This document shows, piece by piece, positions 10,601 to 20,577 of a stretch of DNA of 64,000 nt; position 1 is the first letter of the stretch, and each line of letters starts with the position of its first letter. The translations under genes were made by a program, and so were the position numbers. The notes beneath the pieces were generated by a model that was not told the DNA's origin, made no database searches, and worked only from the letters and a program-made list of their open reading frames with translations. This stretch comes from Camellia lanceoleosa (taxonomy: Eukaryota; Streptophyta; Magnoliopsida; Ericales; Theaceae), in assembly GCA_025200525.1 (NCBI GenBank), contig CM045761.1:75483551-75547550 (forward strand), given 5' to 3'.

Positions 10601-12309
10601 CATTCATTTCCATATTGAATTGTGCAACTTCGCTTCTCGGCCATCATGCATTGAAATACGTGATTGATGGCCCGAAGGTCGAGAACCACACTCCCTTGAG
10701 CTTATGAAATGATAGGGTGGGTGGTTGTGCACACATATCTTGCAAATACATTGCCATGTCCTTTCTTGCTCTCTGTTGCAGCAAATTGAAGTCTGGCAGC
10801 AAAAACTGGTCGGCCGACCAAGTAAAGTGGCTGGCCGACCACTTTTTCTGGTTTTCAGCACAAAAAGTGGTCGGCAGGTGGTCTCCAATGCCAACAACTG
10901 GTCGGCAGCATCCCTACAGGTTCCCATGGTGGAGTTTTAGCCTTCTGGAGCCTTGTATAGTGTTCTGGGACCAATTGCAAATAGAGGCAAATCGGGGCAT
11001 CGCGATGGATTTCTGAGCGAGGCGATTCGAGCATGCATGCATCCCTCGTCATGAGGCCATTTTAGTGTTTTGTTAGCTTAGAATGTATATGTGTTTCAAT
11101 TTTGGTTGTGTAATAATTAATTAGCTAGAATAGTTAGTTAATTAGTCGGTTCTATATTATTTATTCGGACCCTCCTCTGAGAGGGCAATGTTGTAAATAA
11201 GTGTGCGTGTGTGTGATGCATGTCTTCCAACCCCCATTTCTTTCTCCCTTTTATTTACTAGCATACGATGGTTAGTTTTAGGGCATGTTTCAATTAGCGT
11301 CCTTATGTTCGCATGTTCGCATTCATTCATCTGTCTTGCATGCACCGGGCTCGGCGCATCATACTAACTGCATTGTATTTCAATTCCTGTTTGAATACAT
11401 GTATCAAGTTGCATTTCACATGACATTTTAGAATAGCCGAGCCTATCTTAGTTGCATTTTGCATGTGTTGCATTAGGCATTCTTGACATAGTTAGGATCA
11501 TGCATGATTACTAACTATCTTCTGTTTTGGCTTGGAGTACTCGGTGAGTGTTTATGCTTTAGCATCCTTGCATGTGTGTGAGTGACTGCCATGATAGCAT
11601 GCTTGCCATGAGGCTATTTGCTTATGTGATATAATTGCCTGAATGCTTGTGGGTGAAGGTTGGATTACCTGAATTGGAACAATTCATTTATTGCAAGTTT
11701 TAAGCCCACTTGAGAGTGGCAAATCACCATATTTTCTAAGCCCACTTGAGGGTGGTAAAATCCGCATTTTAGCCTACTTGCGAGTAGCAAACCTCTTTCA
11801 GAAACAAACATGAGATGTTTTGTTCCAACTTAGGCGATCCAGTCTATACTTGTGTGTTGTGCGCATCACATAGTAATTCTAGCTAATAATCGGAATAAGA
11901 ACACATGTGTTTTCAAAAACAAGATATCATGTTAGTAAAGGCCGATCTTTGATCGAGCGAGTGGGGGTGCTCATTGCATGACCTTTCCCTCTCGTATCCA
12001 AGTTCCCGAGCCGAGGTAACTTTGGTGATGACGGACACGTGGCCTTAGGCACAAGTCAGGGTTTCCTAAATTTTCCAAAAATAAAATATTTAGGTGGCGA
12101 CTCTGTATCTGGAAAAGCAGTTCATGTTTAGCACTTCTTTCTAAAAATCAATTTTTCAAAACGATTTGTCGGATTTAGACTCTTTGGTGATTTATCAATC
12201 TCGCATTGCACTTTGCAAGATCAGATTAAGAACCGTGACATTGAGTCCGAACTGTAGTGAGCCCAATGAACAAAACGGGATTTTCCTGGGACGTTCAGCC
12301 GCGTCTACA
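10601..12309 (+). repeat. 5' LTR of the Ogre-like element, second part
   Basis: It continues the host LTR after the solo insertion and ends at TCTACA (12304-12309), directly before the primer site. It matches the inverted solo LTR across the break point except for a block at about 10785-10970. That block holds GGCCGACCA boxes at 10812 and 10833 (21 bp apart) and GGTCGGCAG boxes at 10869 and 10900 (31 bp apart). So the box module occurs at two places within one LTR. Confidence 0.82.
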
Positions 12310-12314
12310 GTTTC

Positions 12315-12332
12315 TGGCGACTCTGCTGGGGA
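12315..12332 (+). other. Primer binding site, tRNA-Arg type
   Basis: TGGCGACTCTGCTGGGGA begins five bases after the LTR end. It closely resembles the complement of the 3' end of a plant tRNA-Arg, the primer reported for Ogre elements. It fixes the element's orientation and the 5' LTR boundary. Confidence 0.8.
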
Positions 12333-13167
12333 CTTAGAGAACTTGACTTGAACTCATGATATCTTGTTTCGATTACACTTATGTGTTTCTTTACATTGCA
12401 TTTGCATTGGTGCGCCTAGGACACCATGTTTTCCATCTGCTATTCCTGAACGGTTTGCTGGAGGCTCGCTTTGAGAAGCGTGCCATAAGGCTGATCGGTT
12501 ACGGGCTCTGCCACGATGGGAACACAAACCCCGATTTTTACCGAGGCACTCTTTTTGACCATTTGGCCTAGTGCATGTCGAAATCCATAGTGACCATTCC
12601 AAACTAGGACAGGTTGCTTATCCGGTTATAGGTTGTTTGAAACCGCTGCGTGCGTAGTGAAACCCTAGCTCCTGACAAAATAGGACAGGGAAACCCTATC
12701 CCACCATTGGGGTGTTTTGGCTCTCATTTGCCGGCTATGTGCTATTAGAGTGTGCCTCTACAAGTTGCATATATTAGTTTGGAAGTCGGGGTATCAGGCC
12801 TGCGAGCATCAAGATGAAGAATCGCTTTTACACGAGGGTATCGCTTCAGTGTAATTTGGAGCAGACCAAGAAAGAGCACGGTCATGCAACTATGCTTATA
12901 TCTGTTCTGGTGAAATTGGGCTGAGATGCTGCCTGTTTTCTCTTTTGCTATGGGGTAGTCTTGGAACCGTAGCTTCAGAAGGCTCCAATATTCCCCAGAT
13001 ACATTGGACTTGTGCGGATAGACTTTGTCAGGTTAGAGATTCAGTTTAGAGCAACCAGTGTTTTCCTTCGCTGAGGCAAGTTAAAGAAAGGCCAATCAAG
13101 GCTTACTGGTTCATCTGATCCGTCAGTCACCAGTCGCATCACCTTCATCCAAACTTAGCAGACCGTG

Positions 13168-14118
13168 ATGGCACAGAGTTTGGAAGAAGTTGTGGCCATG
13201 GTAGCAGCGTTAAACCAGGGAATCGCCATGCAGGGTGAGACCGATGTCGAAATGCAACACCCATCTGGGGTGCCTACCACACATCCAGTCTCGGAATCCC
13301 AATCATCTCAAACCCGTGAACCCACCACTTCTGAGATGATGAGGATGATTGAAGATCTTCAGAGAACAGTGGTGGATTTAGCCTGTGGAGTTTTGGCTCC
13401 ATCATCAATCACATCGCCTACCAAGGATTTCACACCAAAGGGCTCCCCAATCTTGGGACTAGCTGCATTGGAAGAAGGCCAGTCTCCTGGCAAAGTGGAG
13501 GCCAGTGGTAAGAACAAGATTGGGGCGAACATTGGTCCCCATGAACACTTTCGGTGGGCTATTAAGGCTTTGAAAGCCGAGGGGCTGAACAAACAGCAAG
13601 CGATCACAGTTATTGCACAGATTATGGATGGCACTTTTGCCACTCAGAATGAGAGCAGTCTGAGTCAAGGGGCAAACCGGGAAAAGGGCTGCCGTACTAG
13701 AAACGATCCTTTGAGCTCTAATCCTACACTCGGAAGAGATCAGCAAACCAAGCTAGCACCTGCTGACTCTTTCGTTAGCGCGCCCAGCAAAAATCCACAA
13801 ACCTTGAAGTACCAACCCCGAGGTCGTAGGGTCTTCCATGCCCTCTATATGCCCTTGTCCAAGGCTCTTCAAATCCTTGTTGAAAAAGGCCATCTCAAAC
13901 CCCTTGAGTCTCGACCTCTCCCTGGTCGTCTTCCACCCGGTCATGATACTACCTAGTACTGTGCGTACCATCAACAAACCGGTCACAACATCGACAATTG
14001 CTTTCGTCTTCGCCACGAAGTACAGGATTTGTTTGACAACAAGGTCATAATCCCATCAAGCTCAGCAAAATCTATCGTCTTTGGATCAGTGAACTTGGGG
14101 GATAGTACGAGTATGTGA
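13168..14118 (+). pseudogene. Shortened gag of the Ogre-like element
   Basis: The ATG at 13168 is the better start; the GTG at 13165 precedes it. The N-terminal part reads MAQSLEEVVAMVAALNQGIA, followed by a low-complexity linker. The C-terminal part has the Tat-type block MPLSKALQILVEKGHLKPLE and then a zinc-knuckle-like segment, YCAYHQQTGHNIDNC (C-x2-H-x4-H-x4-C). A TAG at 13954-13956 interrupts the frame just before the knuckle; the frame then runs to TGA at 14116-14118. The capsid core expected between residues ~130 and ~200 is missing, which leaves only ~316 codons where the family usually has more. No protease follows. This gag could not assemble particles alone. Confidence 0.7.
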
Positions 14119-14695
14119 TCAGGGGATGAACCACCTGTGGGCGACGTTTAGTTTACTTCAGATGTGGCGTATGGCACGCACTGTTTTGAGCATTTGTGAA
14201 TGTTGATTTTTGTACTTTCTGACTTGGGTATTGGGTCAGTCTTGTTTTTTTTTATTATATATTATTGAGTCAGTCTTTTTGAACTAAGTCAGTTGGGTCT
14301 GTCTTGTTGTATCGAGTCAGTTCTGTTTTGTTAGAGTCAGGTGATTTTGGGGGTGTTACCTCGGATATCACCTGCTTGTTTTGGTGTTTGTCTTTTACAC
14401 TCTTTTGAGTCTGTTTCTGCCATGGAGCTAGTTACGCCAGAAGTTATGAATGAAACAGCGGTGAGTTTCATGCTTTTGTGTTTATTTCTACCTTGCGCCA
14501 GTTGTGCCAGAATTCTAAACGAGATGGCAATATTTGACTAGAAGCTGTGTCTTTTCTGTGCCTTGAATTCATTGCATCGACCTAAGTTTTTCAAAACTTT
14601 TTTTTGAACATTGTGATAAAAACGAAGAGGAAGGAATTCCTCGGGATTTGCAAAATTTGATCAATTGAGGAAAAGAGAGGCGTGCTAAGCCCTTA

Positions 14696-14887
14696 ATGAA
14701 TGAGATCATGTTTGTTAATGTGAGTACTGAGAAGGATCCTGGCTTGATTGAGATTGGTTCCGCACTGTCTTCAGCGCGAGCGACTAGTCGCTTTCTTAAA
14801 AGATTTCAAGAAATGTTTTATGATCTCAAGACCTGTGTGGAATCGCTCTTGAGATTGTGCAGCTTAGGATCGCTCTTAGCCCCATGA
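14696..14887 (+). pseudogene. Trace of Tat-clade pol (linker before RT)
   Basis: The frame contains FVNVSTEKDPGLIEIGSALS followed by FLKRFQEMF. This resembles the stretch between protease and reverse transcriptase in Tat/Ogre polyproteins, where V-N-x-G/S-T-x-x-D-P..I-G-x-x-L and a K-x-F-x-D-V-F-A-W-S block occur. Similarity stops after EMFYDL, and no RT motif (Y/F-x-D-D) follows. Pol was therefore lost by a deletion whose left edge is near 14820. This is based on motif memory only. Confidence 0.45.
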
Positions 14888-17254
14888 CTCGACCCCTCAC
14901 TTTCAAACCTTGAACTTGAATTCAGAATGTTCAATGGTCAACTACAATGTGAGGCCTGTGTGGCCAGATTCGAAGCAACCCTTGAACTAAGGGCAGGGAA
15001 GTTAGATCAAGAAGATCAGATGTCGTCAAAAGAAGCTTGCAAAGCTAGATTAGAAGCACCCCTCAAACTAGGGGCAAAAATGTCAAAGGTGCTTAAAGAG
15101 TCAAAAAAATTGGGATGTTTCTCAAGCTAACGAAGATCAGCAAGAATGCCAAATCCCAGAAGGGAGGAAAGAAGAAAGTATTGCTGAAGGATAACCAAGT
15201 TCCTATCTACAGCACTAGGGGCAAATTTAGCCCCCCATTGGATGGACTCCTGCATCGTCAGCGAACAGCAGCCATTCTCCTAGATTCAAATGACTTTAGG
15301 ATCTCAAAACCATTTGACATGAACAAAGCTACACTTTTACCCTTGAGAGGCTTGTCACGAAACCCTAAGGGCGACCAGACAAAAGTTAAAGCAAGAAAAA
15401 AGAAGAAAAGAACAAAAAAAAGAAAAATGCAAAGAATGAAAAAAGAAAAGAAGAAAAAATGAAGAAAATGAAAGGAAAAGATGAAAAAGAAAAAAGTAGA
15501 AAAGAAATGAAAAGAATTGAAAAGAAAAGAAGAACATAGCTCGCAAGGTTGAAAACCCGGAAGAGCGGCCTTGGCAAAAGTTAGAGCGCAAAAAGAGAGG
15601 TTAATACCCGAGTATACCTTAATCCCGAACTACGTAAGGCTTGATTCCCATGTTTGGGATACGTAGGCAACTTCATTTTGAAGTCCAGCCACAAACACTT
15701 CCAAATCAACTGTGTCTATGTAATGGTTCTGATCATCGTTGTCTTCTCTATATCCGAGAGTTCGGTTGTAATCGTCACCTTGAAAAATTGGTTACAGTGT
15801 GCTGCGGTGCTATTCAAATAAGGGGCAACTTTCTGCTATACATAGCCGTAAAGGTTATTCAAACAAGGGTCAACTTTTCGCTTTCGACAAAGGCTGCTCG
15901 GCAAGGGCAATTTTCCATTGTTTTGGATCTGAGGTTGTGCACCTCAAGAGTAAGTTCCGTGTTGGTCGAGCAGTGGCCATTTGCAAAAATAGTTTTTGAG
16001 AATTTTTAATGAAGTTGACTAATTTTCTCGAAAATTATTCCATTTTTCCAAAAACTGGACCATATCTTGGACCCAAAAAGGAAAATTTCAGTGCTCATAG
16101 CTTGACTTGCATGATTTTAAATCGAAAAATTGAACAAACATGTTAATCTAACTCTCATGTTGGTCAAAATTGTTTTAGTAGAAAACCAAAACAAAAATTG
16201 GTCAAAATGATGAACTAGGGGCACAGTTGAGTCAGGCTTCTTGTCTTTCCCTCGTTGTCAATGCATTTACCAGAAAGGGCACCATACTTGCCGGAAATGG
16301 CACCCTATTCGCCAAGAAGGGCACAGCGGAAGCTAACAGAAAAGAGCTGAATGCTCTTATATCCTCCGAGCAACGAGGTATCAAGCCAAGTACGAAGCAC
16401 GAACTGGAATGGAGCAAGGTATTCCACTCTCTCATCCAGACAGATCTGATCACGTCCAAACTCCCCAGCAGAGCATCGTCAACCGATGTTAGTTGTAGAT
16501 TTGCTGCGCGTTTGGTCGCATTGCAACCCCTCTGTGGGAGAAACTCACTGTTGTGAACAAGAATGAGAATATGGTAGAATACTAGGGGCAAGAACCCACA
16601 ACTTCCTGCTTATCTATCAACCACCCAGGGGAGGGATAAAAAAAATGAGAGATTGAAGAATAGAGAGATGTGCGCTGAGAGAAAAAAGTGAGGAAAAAGG
16701 CTTTTTCAGAAAAACAGAGCCTGAGGGCCGAGTGATATGAGAATCACAAATGAGAAAGGGTGGGAAACAATACCCGGAGAAACTGGCTTTTCATGCACTG
16801 AGAGGTCTCTTGCCATTGGAACACGTCTGTGTGTCGTGTCAATCGTTTTGTTTGTCTCAATTCTTGTTTTGAGTCGTTTCGGGTGTCTATAGATGTGTTT
16901 AGGTTGTCTTACCTTGTCTTTCTCTTTGTTGTTGAGTCGTGGTGTGCTGTGTTCAGTCGTAGGCTCAATACCCAGTTGAGAACTTATTCTCACTCTCAAT
17001 TTCAAAAAATCGTTTTGTGCTTAGAGTATTGTGTCGTTCTCCACATTTGTGCAAAACAAGATTTTGTTCTTTCAAAAACCGTAGGGTTCAACCTGGGTCA
17101 TGTGGGAACAGTAAAACCAAGACCTATTTGAAGCTATATAGGTTCCAGACTTCGAAGCAAAAGGAAAAAAGGGAAAATGTCGGGCATCTGAGTTTGTTTC
17201 AACTTCTGCAAGTTCCGTCATCGTATCCTGTATGTTTAGAATGAGTTGTGTGTT
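14888..17254 (+). other. Non-coding 3' region of the Ogre-like element
   Basis: Open stretches occur at 14927-15130 and 15115-15462 (the latter ends in a lysine-rich run from an A-rich tract at about 15390-15535), but I recognise no family in them. Two copies of a phrase with GGGATACGTAGGCA, at about 15650-15670 and 20428-20445, mark related segments on either side of the tandem repeats. The rest looks like untranslated retrotransposon sequence. Confidence 0.5.
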
Positions 17255-18075
17255 CAAAATTAAAAGAATACTGTGTTATGAGCCGTGTGTTGAATACTGT
17301 GTTAGAATGAGTTCGAGTAGTGTTGTGTTATGAGCTGCGTGTTCAAAATTGAAATGTGTGAGCTGCGTGTTCAAAGTGGAATGTGTGAGCTGCGTGTTCA
17401 AAATGAAGTGAATGAGCTGTGTGTTCAGAAATGAAAATTTATGAGCCGCGTGTTCAGAATTGAAATGTGTGAGCTGCATGTTCAAAGTGAAGTGAATGAG
17501 CTGTGTGTTCAGAATGAAAAAACGCTGAGCTAGGTGTTCAAAATTGAAAAATGAGCTGTGTGCCCGAAAATGAGCCGTGTGCCCAAAGAATGAGTCAAGG
17601 TGTCGAAAATGAGCCGTGCAGTTCGAAGAATGAGTCAAGTGTCTTAAAATGAGCCGTGTACCCGAAAAGTGAGCTGCGTGCCCAAAGAACGAGTTGTGTG
17701 CCCGAAAAGTGAGTTGCGTGCCCAAAGAACGAGCTGTGTGCCCAAAGAGTGAGTTGTGTGCTCAAAAATGAGCCATGTGCCTAAAGAATGAGCTGCGTGC
17801 CCGAAAATGAGTTGTGTACCCAAAATGAGCTGTGTGCCCAAATGTGCTGTGTGCTCCAAATGTGTTGCGTGCCCCAAATGAGTCAAGGTGTCTAAAATGA
17901 GTCAGGTGTGCCCTAGAATGAGCTGCAGTTCAAGAATGAGCCGCAGTTCGAAATGAGCTGTGTGCCCCAAATGTGCTGTGTGCTAAAATGAGCTGTGTGC
18001 CCAAATGTGTTGTGTGCCCCAAATGTGTCGTGGTGCCCAAATGTGTCGTGTGCCCAAGTGAGTTGTGGTGCCAAG
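17255..18075 (+). repeat. Degenerate tandem repeat, GAGCTGYGTG family
   Basis: Imperfect units begin (A/G)TGAGC(T/C)G(T/C)GTG. In the first part (to about 17545) they carry GTTCAGAATTGAAATG-type tails and are ~26-30 bp long. In the second part they carry CCCAAAGA or CCGAAA tails and are ~20 bp long. Dozens of units are present. The open frames they create (e.g. 17276-17725 minus) are repeats, not genes. Tandem repeats near the 3' end are a known feature of Ogre elements. Confidence 0.85.
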
Positions 18076-18204
18076 TCAAGATCGTATTCTAAATAAGTCG
18101 TACCAAATCAAGATTGTGCTATGCGAGCCGTATGCCGTAATGAGCGTAAGTATTGTGCATATGAATGTGTTCGAACGAGCAAATATAATACATAGCAAAG
18201 CATG

Positions 18205-19495
18205 AAGTGTGCAAGAAATGCAAAATGCATTGTTATGCACACCTTTCTCGCACTGTTATACACATTTTAAGCGCATTGTTATGCACACTACTCGTCGCAT
18301 TATCACGCACGTCTACCTTGCTTTGTTGTGCATCTTACTTGCGTTGTGCATGCATTTTATTGTGCTATTTTGCGCATCACACTATTTTGTGCACCTTACT
18401 TGCATTGTGCATGCATTTTATCACGCTATTTTGTGCATCGCACTGTTTTATGCAGTTTACACTCTCGCTTTCTTGCACATCGCACTATTTTGTGCAGTTT
18501 ACACTCGTGCTTTCTTGCGCCTCGACCGCTTTTGTGCGCTTTATACTTGTGCTACCTTTGCCCACACACCTTTACCTATCGCGGACTGTTTTGCTTTACA
18601 CTGCGCTTCTTGGCGATCGCGACCGCTTTTGCTTTACACTGCGCTTTCGATCGCGACTGCTTTTGTAGCTTTTCACTCAAGACTTTGGCGCATCGACCGC
18701 TTTTGTGCAATTTACACTCAAGGCTCTCGCCAAGATCGTGACTGCTTTTGTGTAGTTTACACTCACGCCTTCACGATCGCGACTGCTTTTGTGCAATTTA
18801 CATCGCGCTTTTGCGCGATCGCGACTGCTTTTGTGCGCTTTACACTGCGGTTTACGATCGACCGCTTTTGTGCATTTATACCACGCTACCTTTGCGACCA
18901 CACCTTACTCAGATCGACTGTTTTGTGTAGTTTATACTCGCGCTCTTTGCGATCGCATCGCTTTTGTGCAGTTTACACTCGTGCTCTCGCAAGATCGTGA
19001 CTGCTTTTGTGCGCTTTACACTCGCTTTCTCGCGATTGCAATCGCTTTTGTGCGCTTTACATTCTCGCTTTCAAGATCGCATTGTTTTGTGTAGTTCATA
19101 CTGGCTTTCTTGCTCATCACACTATCATGTGCATTTCATTACATACTTTCATCTTGCATAAAAAAAAAAAATACTTGTATCTTTTGCATTGAACTTGCAT
19201 CGCGCTGTCTTGCGTACCTTACCTGCACTTGTTAGTGCATTGCATTGTTCGCTTTTCTGCGACCTTACCGCACTTGTTAGTGCATTGCCTTGCATCGCTA
19301 CTGCCTTTGACACCTTTGCACTAGTTAGTGCATTGCATTGTTTACGCTTTTCAAGATCTTACCTGCACTTGTTAGTGCATTGTATTGCTCACGTTGTCTT
19401 GCGCACCCATCTTCTTAGCACTGTTTTATGCATTTACTTTGCATCGCACTGTCTTGTGCACATTGTATTTTTGTATCATTCGCACTGTCTTGTGC
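18205..19495 (+). repeat. Degenerate tandem repeat, TTTTGTGCAGTTTACACTCG family
   Basis: The recurring core is CGACTGCTTTTGTGC followed by GTTTACACT and a spacer such as CGCGCTTTCTTGCG, with units of roughly 50-60 bp and many variants. The block has high GC skew and few stops, so several overlapping long frames appear (e.g. 18209-19000). The array is interrupted by an A-run near 19160 and passes into ACTTGTTAGTGCATTGC units at about 19190-19400. Confidence 0.85.
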
Positions 19496-19690
19496 ACTCC
19501 CTAATCTAGGAGACCTTAAATCCTCTGGTCTAGGAGACCTTAAATCCTGCATCTTTATTCGCACTGTCTTGTGCACTCCCTAGTCTATGAGACCTTAAAT
19601 CCTCTGGTTTAGGAGACCTTAAATCCTGCATCTTTATTCACACTGTCTTGTGCACTCTCTGGTCTAGGAGACCTTAAATCCTCTAAAGGT
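19482..19690 (+). repeat. 79-bp tandem repeat (GGAGACCTTAAATCCT)
   Basis: The phrase CACTGTCTTGTGCACTC starts at 19483, 19562 and 19641, an exact 79-bp period. Each unit contains two copies of CTAGGAGACCTTAAATCCT or its close variants. About 2.6 units are present and they are nearly identical, so this array is younger than its neighbours. Confidence 0.85.
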
Positions 19691-20139
19691 GCAATTCCTT
19701 TGGTGTTTGTCGTGCCCGAACGACTTCCGATGGTCTGGTATAGCCACTTGCCTGTGTTTGCGGTGAGTTTCTAGGAGACCAATTGAGACGGTAGAAACTA
19801 GAGTTCGAATGGCTCATGCCTAGAACGCAAAGGTTCAGGATTTCCGAGACTAAAGTCTGGTTTAAATACCCAGGGGTATATCCTCGGCTTGAAATCTGTA
19901 TGGCAGCCCCATGGATTGAGATAGCATGTGTATGCGTCTCAATTCTGGATACTGAACCAATCTAGTCTGTCACCCTATTGGAGAATAGGGAAAGCTGCAA
20001 CCATAGTAAGGGAGAAAAGTAGTACCTGCAGTTCAACCGAGAAGAAGGGGAAGGTCCCCAGCAGCATGAGGTAGGTCATTGCCAATTGCCCCTGTAAGGT
20101 ACCTTCACTTCCTAGCTATTACATTGCATTGCATTGCAT

Positions 20140-20370
20140 AAATCCGGAATTATCAAACCAAGCCACAGAGCGAGTAAGTCCAATTTCAAACCGGTTTCAC
20201 AGAGTATATAAGTCCAATTTTAAACCGCCGCAACGATAAGTCCAATTATCAAACCGGCCACAGAGCGATAAGTCCACTTATCAAAACCGGTTAACAATAG
20301 CAGGTGCGCCTGTCTGTTCGCACCACCCAAATCGGCTTCGCGTAGCATATAAGTCCAATTATCAAAATCT
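20140..20370 (+). repeat. Short tandem repeat (AAGTCCAATTATCAAACCGG)
   Basis: Six or so imperfect units of about 35-40 bp contain TAAGTCCAATTATCAAACC and CACAGAGCG. They lie immediately upstream of the conserved 3' terminal segment and polypurine tract. Confidence 0.75.
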
Positions 20371-20564
20371 TCTTGCATAACATTTTGCATCCTGCCCCTA
20401 AACTACGCTGGTTTGATTCCTTGCAAAGGGATACGTAGGCAGCCTGCGGGTTCAACCAACTACATCTGTATTTTGTTTGTTTGTCCAAGTCTTCAGCCTT
20501 GGCAAAAATGGGTCGTCTCTGGGCTTTGACTTTCACTCCCGTCACTTCTTGACTTCGAGTTCGT

Positions 20565-20577
20565 CAAAGAGGGCAAT
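20565..20577 (+). other. Polypurine tract of the Ogre-like element
   Basis: CAAAGAGGGCAATC lies directly before the 3' LTR start (20578, CAGAGACACCCC in place of TGTAGACACCCC). Its position and purine content fit the plus-strand primer. The first bases of this LTR have mutated. Confidence 0.6.

Noticed and set aside
13165..13167. GTG as the start of the Ogre-like gag
   Set aside because: The next codon is ATG (13168); a GTG start is not expected in a plant gene.
15115..15591. Lysine-rich plus ORF and Phe/Ser-rich minus ORFs
   Set aside because: Produced by an A-rich simple-sequence tract (about 15390-15535).
17276..17886. Minus-strand His/Thr-rich repeat proteins
   Set aside because: Direct translation of the GAGCTGYGTG tandem repeat; no start context or domain.
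18207..19094. Overlapping long plus-strand frames (up to 263 codons) that look like Cys/Phe/His-rich proteins
   Set aside because: They run through a tandem repeat with few stop words, in two or three frames at once. Repetition explains the openness.
19482..19690. CRISPR-like spaced repeats
   Set aside because: Head-to-tail tandem units without unique spacers, in a plant retrotransposon.
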